Shown here piece after piece: positions 1 to 10,518 of a stretch of DNA of 64,000 bases (the stretch's first letter is position 1; the number at the start of each line of letters is the position of its first letter). This DNA comes from Synechococcus sp. MU1642 (lineage in GTDB: Bacteria > Cyanobacteriota > Cyanobacteriia > PCC-6307 > Cyanobiaceae). The stretch is from assembly GCF_020514115.1 (NCBI RefSeq), contig NZ_VTKZ01000002.1, positions 124,001 through 188,000 of the forward strand, read 5' to 3'. A program made the translations under genes and the position numbers. The notes beneath the pieces are model-generated. The model was not told where the DNA came from, did no database searches, and saw only the letters and a program-made list of their open reading frames with translations.

Positions 1-1155
1 GGCCTGTTTCAGCAACAGACCACCAGCGCCTAGAAACAACATCACAGGAAGCCAAGCCGCCAGGATCGGTGGCATGGTTCCCTTGACTCCCAGGGAACTG
101 AAGCTGAAACCAATCACGTAGTAGACAGCGATGATCCCGAGGGTGAGCACAAACGAGAAGCTTCTGCTGCTTCTGTAACTGGGCTGAGCGCCGAGGGTAG
201 CTCCAAACAAGCCAAACACCAGACAGGCCATCGGAACCGTGAACTTCTCCTGGATCCGCACACGGATTTTGCGGGCTTCCTTGATGCTGCCAGCCTCTTC
301 ATACAGGCTCTGAGCATGCAAGGCTTCAGCAACAGTCATGTTGACGGCATCGCTCTCAATCCCCGCCAAGCGCAGCGGCCCAGAGCCAAGTGGATAGACG
401 TAACGATCGAAATCGGCTTTGGTTGAGCTGCCGTTGGTGGCCAAGGTCAGAATATGGCCATCTAGAAAATTCCAGCTGGCTTGACCCTCATTCCAAATGG
501 CTCGATCTGCACGCAACATCTGGGTTAGACCGGGTCGGCTGAAATCCAGAACCGTCACATCCAGCATTTGGCCGTTCTGGAATTTGCGGGAATAAAACAG
601 TTGAAGGAGGCCTTTGTCGCCCTTTTCACCATCTGAACCAATACGTCTTCCAAAGCGGGGATAAATGACATCGCGCCCTGTCTCACTGGCCAGTGAACGC
701 CCCAATGACCGCTTGAGGGTGACCTCTGCATAGCGTTGGCTGCGGGGCACCACAACATCGTTGAGGACAAAGGTGAACAGGGTCATCGCCATTGAAAGGG
801 CGAGGGCCGCACTGATCATCCGCTTCGTGGTGATTCCGAGACTTCGTAGGGCTGTTATTTCGTTGTTTGCTGAAAGACGGGTGAACACAAACAGCGAGGC
901 CATAAGTGTTCCAATCGGCATAGAGAAGGCCAGCCAACGCGGAATGCTGAACAACAGCACCTGAACCGCGATCGTGATCGGCAGGTTCTTGTCAACCATC
1001 TGCCGCACCAGTTCAAACATCACGCCGCCCGTAAGCAGCAGCAGCGTGAAGAGGGCAATGAAGAACAGCAGTGGACCCAGTAGCTCCTTCAGCAACCAGC
1101 GATCAAGCAGATCCAGCCTCATCCAGGTGGTGCGTTTGAGACGATCCAAAATCAC
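1..1155 (-). CDS. LptF/LptG-family LPS export permease, 3' end outside window
   Basis: Inner-membrane permease that, with LptB, drives lipopolysaccharide from the inner membrane toward the LptA bridge. The reading frame is open from a GTG at 1155 to the window edge, about 385 codons. It shows an N-terminal hydrophobic block (LLFFIALFTLLLL), an amphipathic 'SIPRWLAFSMPIGTLMA' stretch typical of YjgP/YjgQ proteins, a periplasmic middle, and C-terminal membrane segments near 1-200. The GTG overlaps the lptB stop as GTGA, which supports this start and translational coupling. Only one permease is visible here, so whether it forms a homodimer or pairs with another protein cannot be told. It is truncated by the window, not broken. 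Confidence 0.9.
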   Translation of the reverse strand, partial: MILDRLKRTTWMRLDLLDRWLLKELLGPLLFFIALFTLLLLTGGVMFELVRQMVDKNLPITIAVQVLLFSIPRWLAFSMPIGTLMASLFVFTRLSANNEITALRSLGITTKRMISAALALSMAMTLFTFVLNDVVVPRSQRYAEVTLKRSLGRSLASETGRDVIYPRFGRRIGSDGEKGDKGLLQLFYSRKFQNGQMLDVTVLDFSRPGLTQMLRADRAIWNEGQASWNFLDGHILTLATNGSSTKADFDRYVYPLGSGPLRLAGIESDAVNMTVAEALHAQSLYEEAGSIKEARKIRVRIQEKFTVPMACLVFGLFGATLGAQPSYRSSRSFSFVLTLGIIAVYYVIGFSFSSLGVKGTMPPILAAWLPVMLFLGAGGLLLKQA

Positions 1156-1880
1156 AGTTGGAATCCCTCCCCGAGGTAGTAACGACGCACCTGTGGATCA
1201 GCCGCTACCTCATCAGAGCGTCCTGATGCCAACACAGCTCCAGCATTGAGGATGTAAGCGCGATCGGTTATGGCCAGGGTTTCGCGGACGTTGTGATCGG
1301 TGATCAGGATCCCCATGCCCCGGGAGCGCAACTCCTCGATCAACAGCTGAAGATCTGCCACCGCAAGAGGATCGATGCCGGCGAAGGGTTCATCCAAAAG
1401 CAAATAGGTGGGTCCTTTTGCACCTGAAGCCATCGCCCGGGCCACCTCACAACGGCGACGTTCGCCCCCGGAGAGTTGAAAGCCACGGCGGTTGATGAAC
1501 TCGGTGAGGTGAAAGTCCTCAATCAGCTGCTGGCGCCGATCCCGGTGCTGCTCGGGACTGAGATCGGTCTGTTCAAGAGCGATATCCAGGTTTTCTCGCA
1601 CCGTGAGATTGCGAAAAACACTTGCTTCCTGGGGCAAATAACCCACCCCACGCCGTGCGCGTTCAGGCATTGGCAGATAAGTGACCCGCTCGCCGTTCAT
1701 GGTCACCTCGCCGTGATCAGGGGACAGCAAACCAATCACCAGGTTGAAGGTGGTGGTTTTACCGGCTCCATTGGGACCCAACAGTCCGACCACCTCGCCG
1801 GGGGAAAGCCTCAGATTCAAGCCCTTCACCAAACGACGGCCGCCAAGGGTGATGGAAACGTTAGAAAGCTCCAGAGTCAT
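1152..1880 (-). CDS. lptB: LPS export ABC transporter ATP-binding protein LptB
   Basis: Cytoplasmic ATPase powering LPS extraction by the Lpt machine. It has Walker A GPNGAGKT, the ABC signature LSGGERRR, Walker B YLLLDEP and the switch histidine in ITDHNV, with the length (242 aa) usual for LptB. A longer frame opens at 1943, but its first 21 residues look non-native. The ATG at 1880 overlaps the lptA stop as ATGA, so I chose it. Its own stop overlaps the permease GTG. The three genes form a coupled lptA-lptB-lptF operon read leftward. Confidence 0.95.
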   Translation of the reverse strand: MTLELSNVSITLGGRRLVKGLNLRLSPGEVVGLLGPNGAGKTTTFNLVIGLLSPDHGEVTMNGERVTYLPMPERARRGVGYLPQEASVFRNLTVRENLDIALEQTDLSPEQHRDRRQQLIEDFHLTEFINRRGFQLSGGERRRCEVARAMASGAKGPTYLLLDEPFAGIDPLAVADLQLLIEELRSRGMGILITDHNVRETLAITDRAYILNAGAVLASGRSDEVAADPQVRRYYLGEGFQL

Positions 1881-2314
1881 GGGGCCTCCAGGTTGATGGC
1901 AGGAGCACCCTCCACCACAGCCTGGCTGGGCTGGAGCGTCCATTGACTAAACACCTGCTGCCCAGGGAGGGGGATGGCGACGGCCCGCTCTTCCTCAAGC
2001 AAGTAGATGAAGCGATCCGCACGGAGCAGGTTGCCATCGGCCTGGATCACATCCACATCACCACTCAGCACAATCCGGTCTTCCTCCGTGAAGTACTGGG
2101 CCTGTCGGCTGGTAGCAACCAAACCACGGCCGGCATGCACCACGCGAACATTGCCGCTGGCGGTGATCACACCAGTGCTGTTGTCGGCCGCTTGCAGATC
2201 GGACTCAATCGTGATGACACCTGCATCAGCAGTTTGCTGAGCCTGGACCGCATCCAGAGGGCAAATGGCGGCCAGAAGTGGCAGAGCTAAAAGAAGGCCC
2301 CCGGAGCGGAGCAT
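1877..2314 (-). CDS. lptA: LptA/OstA-like periplasmic LPS-binding protein
   Basis: Predicted periplasmic bridge protein of LPS export. The ~145 aa product starts with a signal peptide (hydrophobic GGLLLALPLLAAI, then an Ala-rich cleavage zone ending AVQAQ). It continues with OstA-type repeats such as 'GVITASGNVRV' and 'RIVLSGDVDVI', in which short strands alternate with Gly turns as in the LptA beta-jellyroll. A GTG at 2329 is an alternative start five codons upstream; the ATG was preferred because it directly precedes the signal peptide. First gene of the lptA-lptB-lptF operon. Confidence 0.88.
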   Translation of the reverse strand: MLRSGGLLLALPLLAAICPLDAVQAQQTADAGVITIESDLQAADNSTGVITASGNVRVVHAGRGLVATSRQAQYFTEEDRIVLSGDVDVIQADGNLLRADRFIYLLEEERAVAIPLPGQQVFSQWTLQPSQAVVEGAPAINLEAP

Positions 2315-2364
2315 CGCTTTACCTGCCACGCAATTTGCTCGAGTTCGTTGAGATTACCGGCGCT

Positions 2365-2720
2365 TCAGCACATGCACTCAAGAACAGGGACAGTGCATGA
2401 CTCGGGATCCCCATCCTGCTGAAGGGCTTCAAGCCGTTGTTGCGTCGCTTGGCAGAGAGCATCAAGGTCGAGACCCAGATCAGGAGTTCCTGGACGTTTC
2501 AGACGTCCAAGGGCTTCGCCAAAAAGAATCGTGGCACCACGATGGTTGCCCCGTTGCAGATGCAGCTGGGCAACCGCCACTTGAAGGATTCCCTGCAGGC
2601 TTCGCCGCTCCGGATCAGCCGTTTCATGCCAGAGCTCTTCAAACAGATCGTGGGCGGCGTACCACTCACCGGCATTGAAAAGCTCCACGCCCTCCTGAAA
2701 GCGGGGATCAGCCTGGGGCA

Positions 2721-2721
<1 letters not shown>
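2365..2721 (-). CDS. DUF309 family protein
   Basis: Small (118 aa) soluble helical protein of unknown function. The family hallmark is visible: 'FNAGEWYAAHDLFEELWHE' near the N-terminus, followed by 'LQGILQVAVAQLHLQRGN'. These His/Glu-rich helices define DUF309. Its ATG shares one base with the typA stop (TGATG), so it is probably translated by re-initiation after typA. No catalytic role is assigned to this family with confidence, and nothing here adds one. Confidence 0.85.
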
Positions 2722-4529
<1,808 letters not shown>

Positions 4530-4586
4530 GCGGGTTGACCGTAAGTATTTGTGAAGAACGCCAAAGGCGCAGTGCGACAGGTTATC

Positions 4587-7118
4587 TCAACGTGAGAATC
4601 GACTGGTGCGCTCCGGACCAGTTCTGCGCAGGCTGCCGCGGGTGACGCCGAGCTGGTGGTGAATCTGCTCCTGGGACCAAACGTCCTGGGTGGCCATCCG
4701 ACCCGCCAGAGCTTCGGAATAAAGGCTGACGCGCCGACGCGTCGCAGCGGCATCTTCATCGAGAAGTTCAAGCCGAATCCTGCGTACGCCCGCCCGCAGC
4801 AGCGACGGAAGCGCCTCAACGCCCGATTGCGCCGTCCCATTGAAGAGGGTGTTGCGACAACCCAGATCAGCGCGCAGGGGATGTTCAACCCCGCTGCGAT
4901 CCCGAAGGGTGACGTGGTGCTTCTCACAGGGACGACCGCAATCGGTGTGGTCCTTGCCGTCCGAGAGGAACGCACAGAACAGGCAATGCTCCATGTGGAA
5001 CAACGGCATGTGCTGATGCAGGGTGACTTCCAGCAGCGCTGGATCAACGGCGGCGACCAAATCCAGAAGTTGCTGAAGGTTCAGGTCGTAACTGGCCGTA
5101 AGTCGCTGCAGATTCCAGTGGTCGCGATACCAGTGGAAACTCAGAGGGTTGGCGGTATTGAGGGAAAAGTCGCCAATGCAGGGGGCCAGCGACGTCAGCA
5201 CCTCCAGCTGATCGGGATTTCGAACCAGGAAGCCATCGGGGCGGGCGCGAATCAGAGGCTCAAGAGTCCAGCGTTCATCGGGCCGTGTGATCCGTGCCCC
5301 GGCCAACCAAACACCTTCCGGCCAGCAGCCTCGACCGATAGACACCGCTTCACGCAGCTCCCGGGGCTGCTCGAGATCCGCCACCACCGAGCGAATCGGC
5401 AGGCCCGTGCTTGAGAGATCCACCAAGGCCTGCAACTGATCCAGGCTGCGGACCAGCACCACCAAGCCTGGCTTGGTCTCACTGAGGTGAGCATCCGCTG
5501 GGGGGCACATCTGGGCCAATAGCTCTATTGGGTCTGCCGTTTTGGGAAGTACAGGGCCAGGGACTGAATCGGTGCTGTCATCCAGCGAGGCCTCCAATTG
5601 CTCCAGCAGGGCCCTGCGCATGCGGTTGAGTTCCGCCACGGGCAGAAAAAGATCGCCCTCCAGCTGGACCTCCAGATGCTGAAGCGACCAGCCGGTTCCC
5701 CCCAGGCGTCCCAATTGCTCCTCAAGCCGTTCCCGATCCAGCGAGCGCTGCGTAGCGTTCTGCAGCGGCATGGTGCTGTTGACCTGAAGATCCACCCCCT
5801 GGGGTGCCAGCAAGTGCAGCTCAAGCGGTGCATCCAACCGACCGGACACCCGCAGTACTAGATCCCGAGAGCGCGCCTCCACTCTGCGGCGGGCAGCACG
5901 CTGCCAACGTGACTGCCATTCAGGGTCACTGGTGAGCCAGACCGAAGCGCCAGGTCTCAAACCAGAGCAATCGACTCGCTCGGGCCCAAGACGCAGCTTC
6001 CAGCGTTCGTCGCCCATCCGCTCACACACCATGATCCGACCACCAATCTCCCGAGGCGGGTGCAGGGGGTCAGACGAAATCTGTTCCAGGACAAGACCCT
6101 GACCGGGTTGCAGCTGTTCCCGGCTGCGCAGATGCAACCAACCACCCCGTTCCACCCGTAGCAACTGCCCCAGCAGCGGGCCCCGCTTCTTGCTCCAGCG
6201 GCCATGCACCAGACGGCGATGGTTCACCCCTTCCAGCCAACCGGTGGACAGACCTCGGGAAAATGCCAACTCAAGCTGGCGTTGCACCTGCGGCGCCGAG
6301 ACAGTGATCTGATCCAGTCGATGCCGATAGGCGTCGGTAACAGCGGCCACGTAAGCAGCGTCCTTCAGGCGCCCTTCGATCTTGAGGCTGGCCACGCCGA
6401 TGCGCTGCAATTCCGGCAGCAGCTCCCAGGCCGCCAGATCCTGGGGCGAGAGGAGGTAGCGCTGGTCTTCAAGGGAGTGGGGTTGACCATCCACCACCAT
6501 TTCGTAGGGCAGGCGACAGGCCTGGGCACATTCACCTCGATTGGCACTGCGCTGTCCGAGGGATTCACTGGTCAGGCATTGACCGGAATAGGCAACGCAT
6601 AGGGCGCCGTGCACGAACACCTCCAATGGCATCGCAAGGTGCCGCTGGACCAGTTGTGTCTGCAGGCGCTCAAGATCACGCAGGGCCAGCTCTCGGGCCA
6701 GCACCACCCGCTGACAACCGAGCGCAGCTGCCTGGGCAATACCCGCTGCACTGGTAATCGACATCTGGGTTGAGCCGTGCAAACAGAGGCTGGGCACCAG
6801 CCGCTGGGCCAAGCGACAGAGCCCCACGTCCTGGACAATCACCGCATCCACCCCCGCCTGGTCTGCAGCGATCAGCAATTGAGCCGCTGCCTGTAATTCA
6901 TCGCTAAACACCAACACGTTGACGGTGAGGAAGCCTTTGACCCCCCGCTGATGCAGCCACTGCATCACCTCAGGCAGGTCATCCAGTCGGAAATTCTCAG
7001 CCCGCTGACGAGCGTTGAAGGCATCAACACCGAAATACACCGCATCGGCACCCGAGGCGGCGGCAGCCTTCATCGCAGCCCAGTCGCCGGCTGGAGATAA
7101 CAGTTCGGGGACATTCAA
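4587..7118 (-). CDS. Peptidase U32 family protein with DUF3656-like C-terminal region (RlhA-like)
   Basis: 843 aa. The N-terminal half has the U32 fold start 'PELLSPAGDWAAMKAA' and the signature EVFVHGALCVAYSGQC followed by further cysteines (GECAQAC), possible ligands for an Fe-S cluster. The large C-terminal part fits DUF3656-containing members such as E. coli RlhA, which hydroxylates 23S rRNA C2501. A role in rRNA hydroxylation is inference; the old collagenase label is not supported. The start is TTG at 7118, which overlaps the preceding stop as TTGA, so it looks translationally coupled to the VanY-type gene. Confidence 0.85.
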   Translation of the reverse strand: MNVPELLSPAGDWAAMKAAAASGADAVYFGVDAFNARQRAENFRLDDLPEVMQWLHQRGVKGFLTVNVLVFSDELQAAAQLLIAADQAGVDAVIVQDVGLCRLAQRLVPSLCLHGSTQMSITSAAGIAQAAALGCQRVVLARELALRDLERLQTQLVQRHLAMPLEVFVHGALCVAYSGQCLTSESLGQRSANRGECAQACRLPYEMVVDGQPHSLEDQRYLLSPQDLAAWELLPELQRIGVASLKIEGRLKDAAYVAAVTDAYRHRLDQITVSAPQVQRQLELAFSRGLSTGWLEGVNHRRLVHGRWSKKRGPLLGQLLRVERGGWLHLRSREQLQPGQGLVLEQISSDPLHPPREIGGRIMVCERMGDERWKLRLGPERVDCSGLRPGASVWLTSDPEWQSRWQRAARRRVEARSRDLVLRVSGRLDAPLELHLLAPQGVDLQVNSTMPLQNATQRSLDRERLEEQLGRLGGTGWSLQHLEVQLEGDLFLPVAELNRMRRALLEQLEASLDDSTDSVPGPVLPKTADPIELLAQMCPPADAHLSETKPGLVVLVRSLDQLQALVDLSSTGLPIRSVVADLEQPRELREAVSIGRGCWPEGVWLAGARITRPDERWTLEPLIRARPDGFLVRNPDQLEVLTSLAPCIGDFSLNTANPLSFHWYRDHWNLQRLTASYDLNLQQLLDLVAAVDPALLEVTLHQHMPLFHMEHCLFCAFLSDGKDHTDCGRPCEKHHVTLRDRSGVEHPLRADLGCRNTLFNGTAQSGVEALPSLLRAGVRRIRLELLDEDAAATRRRVSLYSEALAGRMATQDVWSQEQIHHQLGVTRGSLRRTGPERTSRFSR

Positions 7119-7867
7119 GGGTCGCGCCTAGAGAACCGACTGGCCGGCTCAAACAAACGCAGTGCATCCGCATTGCCCTGGTAGCGCCAATGCCAGGGTT
7201 CGTACATCACGCCCTGTTTGTTGCCCTCAGGGAAAGACAACACGAAGTGATATCGGGCCGCGTGATCTTGCAGCCAGCGAAATGCTTCGGTGTCTTGAAA
7301 GCTCTGGGAGAGGTTGGTCTCAGGGAAACGGCCATCGCCGAGATCAACGGCATAACCAGTGCTGTGCTCGGAGTACCCCGGTGGAGCCGACACCTGGGCA
7401 CGCTCTTCAGCTGTCTGGTTCCGTTCAGAGGCCACGTCAAAAAAGATGGATTCCTGAAGGGCTAGAGAGCGGAACCCACTGAGCAGACGGAGATCGACCC
7501 CGTAAGCCGAAGCGGACCTCATCATCGTGTCGAGGGCGTCTGCTGCCTCCACATTCAGCTCAATCCCCGGTTCAAACACAATGAGTTGATCGGCCTCTGC
7601 TTCGCTGTAAGGAAAGTGGCCAAGAAGACGGCCATCAGCGTCGGGACGTTCCCGAAAACCTGAAATCTCGAGGCTTTGCATGGGCTGACGACGGGAGAGC
7701 AAAGTGGGAAGCACCATCACCGCAGCCAGGCTTCCTGCGCAGACGAGAACCAGCCCGAACAACAAACCAGCAGCGGAATTTCCCTTGCGTTGACGAGGCT
7801 GTCGTGTTCGACGGGCGACCGGAATATCCTCCCGCTCAGTGCGTCGCGCAGAGGAGGCCCGAACCAA
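7115..7867 (-). CDS. D-alanyl-D-alanine carboxypeptidase, VanY family (M15B)
   Basis: Membrane-anchored periplasmic zinc peptidase expected to trim the terminal D-Ala of peptidoglycan stem peptides. It has an N-terminal basic stretch, one membrane anchor (GLLFGLVLVCAGSLAAVMVL), then the M15 zinc motifs SEHSTGYAVDLGDG (His and Asp ligands) and EPWHWRY (third ligand). The frame stays open far upstream into the divergent chlP gene, so that extension is spurious. There is no ATG or GTG before the anchor; TTG at 7867 (or 7921) is the best guess, so the 5' end is uncertain. No vanR/S/H/A genes are nearby, so ordinary wall remodelling is more likely than glycopeptide resistance. Confidence 0.82.
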   Translation of the reverse strand: MVRASSARRTEREDIPVARRTRQPRQRKGNSAAGLLFGLVLVCAGSLAAVMVLPTLLSRRQPMQSLEISGFRERPDADGRLLGHFPYSEAEADQLIVFEPGIELNVEAADALDTMMRSASAYGVDLRLLSGFRSLALQESIFFDVASERNQTAEERAQVSAPPGYSEHSTGYAVDLGDGRFPETNLSQSFQDTEAFRWLQDHAARYHFVLSFPEGNKQGVMYEPWHWRYQGNADALRLFEPASRFSRRDP

Positions 7868-7975
7868 AGCGCTAATGCGTGTTGTTTCGATCGTAAAGGC
7901 AGTGGCCAGTTCGACCCACAATGGTTGTTGTGACAGTGATAGCTTCAAAAAACAATCCAGCGGAGACGGGCTGAG

Positions 7976-9358
7976 ATGTTGCGAGTTGCGGTGATCGGTG
8001 GCGGCCCTAGTGGCTCCTGTGCTGCCGAAATTCTGGCCAAGGCAGGAATTGAGACTTGGCTGTTCGAGCGCAAACTCGACAACGCCAAACCGTGTGGTGG
8101 GGCCATCCCGCTTTGCATGGTTGAAGAGTTCGACCTTCCTGACGAAATCATCGACCGCAAGGTCCGCAACATGAAGATGATTTCCCCCTCCAACAGGGAG
8201 GTGGACATCAAGCTCGACCCCCTCGGCTACGACGAAAACGCCTACATCGGCATGTGCCGTCGTGAGGTGTTCGATGCATTCCTGCGCAACAGGGCAGCAG
8301 ATCTGGGCACAACCCTGATCAATGGCCTGGTGCAGAAAATCGACACCGGCACCGACCGTCAGGGCCCTTACACCATCCATTACGCCGACTACAGCGGCGG
8401 TGGCCCCACCGGTGAGCCGAAGACCCTGGCCGTTGACCTGATCATCGGTGCCGATGGCGCAAACTCACGGGTGGCGAAAGCGATGGACGCCGGGGATTAC
8501 AACGTTGCCATCGCCTTCCAGGAACGGATCAAGCTTCCTGCTGAAGAGATGACCTATTACGAAGATCTGGCAGAGATGTACGTCGGAACGGACGTCTCAC
8601 CTGACTTCTATGCATGGGTGTTCCCCAAATATGACCACGTAGCGGTGGGAACGGGAACCATGCAGCAGAACCAGAGCCTGATCAAGGGTCTGCAGAAGGG
8701 CATCCGCGAGCGGGCCAACAAGCGTCTGTTCCAGGGTGAAGTGATTAAGGTGGAGGCGCATCCGATTCCTGAGCACCCCCGTCCGCGCAGGGTCGTGGGT
8801 CGTATGGCGCTTGTGGGTGATGCAGCGGGCTATGTAACCAAGAGCTCCGGTGAAGGCATTTATTTCGCTGCCAAAAGCGGACGGATGTGTGCCGAAGCGC
8901 TCGTTGAAATCTCCAACAACGGTGCTTCCATTCCCACCGAAAAACAGATCAAGTCGACTTACCTCAAGCGCTGGGATCGTAAGTACGGTGCCACCTATGT
9001 GGTGCTCGACATTCTCCAGCGAATCTTCTACCGCAACGACGCTGCCCGGGAAGCCTTCGTAGAGATGTGCGACGACAAGGACGTGCAGAAGCTGACCTTC
9101 GACAGCTACCTGTACAAGCGGGTGGTGATGATGAACCCCTGGCAGCAGATCAAGCTCACCCTCCGCACCCTGGGCAGCCTGATCAGAGGAGAGGCCCTGG
9201 CTCCATCCGATTACAACCCTGTTCCTTCGGCTGTTGGTCGTTCAGACGGCGATTTCCTTGCGGAGGAAGCAGCCCAGCAGATCAAGGCCCAGGCCGGAGA
9301 GTCCAAGGGGCCCAACTCCAAGGGTTCCGAGTCGAAGGAAAAGGCCGGCGTCTCCTGA
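7976..9358 (+). CDS. chlP: Geranylgeranyl diphosphate/chlorophyllide reductase ChlP
   Basis: NADPH-dependent flavoenzyme that reduces the geranylgeranyl group to phytyl for chlorophyll a and tocopherol. The FAD-binding Rossmann motif VIGGGPSGSCAAEIL lies right at the N-terminus, followed by 'ERKLDNAKPCGGAIP', strongly conserved in ChlP. A second FAD motif 'RMALVGDAAGYV' sits near residue 280. Length (460 aa) is usual. The C-terminal tail rich in Ser, Lys and Gly is lineage-variable. Divergent from the VanY-type gene. Confidence 0.97.
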   Translation: MLRVAVIGGGPSGSCAAEILAKAGIETWLFERKLDNAKPCGGAIPLCMVEEFDLPDEIIDRKVRNMKMISPSNREVDIKLDPLGYDENAYIGMCRREVFDAFLRNRAADLGTTLINGLVQKIDTGTDRQGPYTIHYADYSGGGPTGEPKTLAVDLIIGADGANSRVAKAMDAGDYNVAIAFQERIKLPAEEMTYYEDLAEMYVGTDVSPDFYAWVFPKYDHVAVGTGTMQQNQSLIKGLQKGIRERANKRLFQGEVIKVEAHPIPEHPRPRRVVGRMALVGDAAGYVTKSSGEGIYFAAKSGRMCAEALVEISNNGASIPTEKQIKSTYLKRWDRKYGATYVVLDILQRIFYRNDAAREAFVEMCDDKDVQKLTFDSYLYKRVVMMNPWQQIKLTLRTLGSLIRGEALAPSDYNPVPSAVGRSDGDFLAEEAAQQIKAQAGESKGPNSKGSESKEKAGVS

Positions 9359-9370
9359 CGGAGGCCGGCC
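9343..9370 (-). terminator. GC-rich hairpin at the chlP 3' end
   Basis: GGCCGGC, a 2-nt bulge, CTCC, a TGAC loop, then GGAG and GCCGGCC form an 11-bp interrupted stem spanning the chlP stop. Read on the minus strand it is followed by TTTTCC, so it could end transcription of the leftward small gene at 9394-9582. On the plus strand there is no T-run. Inference from sequence only. Confidence 0.5.
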
Positions 9371-9393
9371 CACAACATCGCTGAAGCTGCTGG

Positions 9394-9582
9394 TTAGTTG
9401 CGAGGCTCCATCGCTTTGCCAGAGGCATCCTTGATTTGCTCAATCCCTCGCTCAAGGTTCTTGGCGGAGGATCTTTCTTTCTTGACCGTCGACCATATGT
9501 TGATGGCGTAAACAGCGGCAGCAGCAAAGATCACCGCCGCAATGTCGGTTCCCAGACCATTGCCACCTTGGCGGATCAGCAC
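9394..9582 (-). CDS. Small single-pass membrane protein, unknown function
   Basis: 62 aa from a GTG start. One transmembrane helix (TDIAAVIFAAAAVYAINIW) is followed by a charged, helical cytoplasmic-looking tail (KKERSSAKNLERGIEQIKDA). This organisation, and the hairpin downstream in its direction, make it a plausible real gene convergent with chlP. I do not recognise the family. The GTG start is not backed by a clear Shine-Dalgarno sequence. Confidence 0.6.
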   Translation of the reverse strand: MLIRQGGNGLGTDIAAVIFAAAAVYAINIWSTVKKERSSAKNLERGIEQIKDASGKAMEPRN

Positions 9583-9678
9583 AGGCTGCTGGATGTTTTT
9601 GTCTCTTGATCAGGCAGTCCGGCTGAATGGACTGGCCACTGCTTAACCGCAAAGGTCAGCGGTGACATTTATTTGGAT

Positions 9679-9692
9679 TGAATCGATTCAAA
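9679..9692. repeat. Left copy of a 14-bp direct repeat (TGAATCGATTCAAA)
   Basis: Identical to 10711-10724, which lies inside the 3' end of glyS. Its first 12 bases are a perfect palindrome. The two copies bracket about 1 kb of AT-richer DNA carrying orphan small ORFs, as duplicated attachment or target sites would. A chance match of a palindrome cannot be excluded. Confidence 0.5.
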
Positions 9693-9741
9693 CAATTTTT
9701 GGGCCTGAGACCCTTGTTTTTGCAATGATTCTCAGAGAACG

Positions 9742-9767
9742 TGTATGCCCACGATGTATGCCCACAT
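9742..9767. repeat. Tandem 13-bp repeat built on TGTATGCCCAC
   Basis: TGTATGCCCAC occurs at 9742-9752 and again at 9755-9765. A degenerate version of the same paired motif (TATGCCCA then ATGTATGCC) occurs at 10633-10651, near the other end of the islet. It may be a recombination or protein-binding site. Confidence 0.55.
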
Positions 9768-9818
9768 TGTCTAGTAGGTATTCCGCCTCTAGAAACTGTG
9801 GAGTCATGCGCACCATGG

Positions 9819-10070
9819 ATGCAGCTCAACGTTGAGAAGGGTCTGATCGGAGCAGCTGTCCTTGGAGCTCTTGTCCTGATTGCACCGATAGCGAAGCAGT
9901 CCAAGGAGTTCGTGAACTGCGTGAAGAATGCTGAGACCGGGATCGTCAACCTGTCTGGCGTTGAGTTCACCGACGTGGATGGTGAAGGTGGCTTCATCGA
10001 GCGCCCAGTTGCCGTTCACTACTGCAACGGCGGTGACATCACCAAGTACCTGAAGCTGGTGGGTCAGTGA
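9819..10070 (+). CDS. Small membrane-anchored protein of unknown function
   Basis: 83 aa from ATG 9819; a start at 9741 is possible but would translate the tandem repeat. An N-terminal hydrophobic helix (GLIGAAVLGALVLIAP) precedes a soluble part with two cysteines (FVNCVKNAE and HYCNGG). I do not recognise the family. It shares one base with the next gene, so the two are probably co-translated. Lies in the islet between chlP and glyS. Confidence 0.6.
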   Translation: MQLNVEKGLIGAAVLGALVLIAPIAKQSKEFVNCVKNAETGIVNLSGVEFTDVDGEGGFIERPVAVHYCNGGDITKYLKLVGQ

Positions 10071-10321
10071 TGAAAGCTTTGCTGGCTGCTGCTCTGCTTT
10101 TTGCCTCGACTGCACCTGCTGCGTTGGCTCAGAAGGAGATCCCTAAGTCTGAAGGTCATGACCAGTGCCCACTGGGTTACGTCAACACGCTCGGGACTAC
10201 CTGTGTCTCCCCCATCTATTACGAGGTGGCGCCTACCAACGGCAAAGCCTGCAAGGAGGGGTGGATGAACATCAGTGCCGGCTATTGCAAGAAGAAGAAA
10301 GGTCCCTTGGGAATCCTCTGA
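10070..10321 (+). CDS. Small secreted Cys-containing protein of unknown function
   Basis: 83 aa from ATG 10070, overlapping the previous stop as TGATG. A clear Sec signal peptide (MKALLAAALLFASTAPAALA, cleavage after ALA) is followed by about 63 residues with four cysteines (HDQCPLGY, TTCVSP, KACKEG, GYCKKK), which could form two disulfides, and a basic C-terminus. Function unknown; the product should be periplasmic or extracellular. No homologue was recognised by eye. Confidence 0.65.
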   Translation: MKALLAAALLFASTAPAALAQKEIPKSEGHDQCPLGYVNTLGTTCVSPIYYEVAPTNGKACKEGWMNISAGYCKKKKGPLGIL

Positions 10322-10338
10322 TCAACCTTGGGCCTGCC

Positions 10339-10518
10339 TTGAAACCTTTACTAAACGCTGGCCAGGTGCTTGCTTCGGTTGTTGCATAGCCAGCTTTGGC
10401 TGAGGAGTCGAGGATGCTTGAGGAGAAGCTTCTCTACTGCGAAGAAGTGGTGGAGCAAGTCGATGACTTCAACGACTGGAGTCAGAACTTCGAGGCCTGC
10501 ATGGCTTCCTCGTATTGA
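10339..10518 (+). pseudogene. Remnant of a third small secreted protein, interrupted by TAG
   Basis: From TTG 10339 the frame reads a hydrophobic stretch (PLLNAGQVLASVVA), hits TAG at 10387-10389, then continues PALAEESR, a typical signal-peptidase site. It goes on through an acidic 36-residue tail with two cysteines (LLYCEEV, FEACMAS) to TGA at 10516-10518. A signal peptide split by one stop is most simply a nonsense mutation. Alternatively, translation from ATG 10414 would give a 34-residue cytosolic peptide. Seen in sequence; decay is inference. Confidence 0.45.

Noticed and set aside
7868-8380. Long upstream extension of the VanY frame
   Set aside because: It runs antisense through the chlP start and encodes no VanY-like sequence; the signal-anchor and zinc motifs begin after it.
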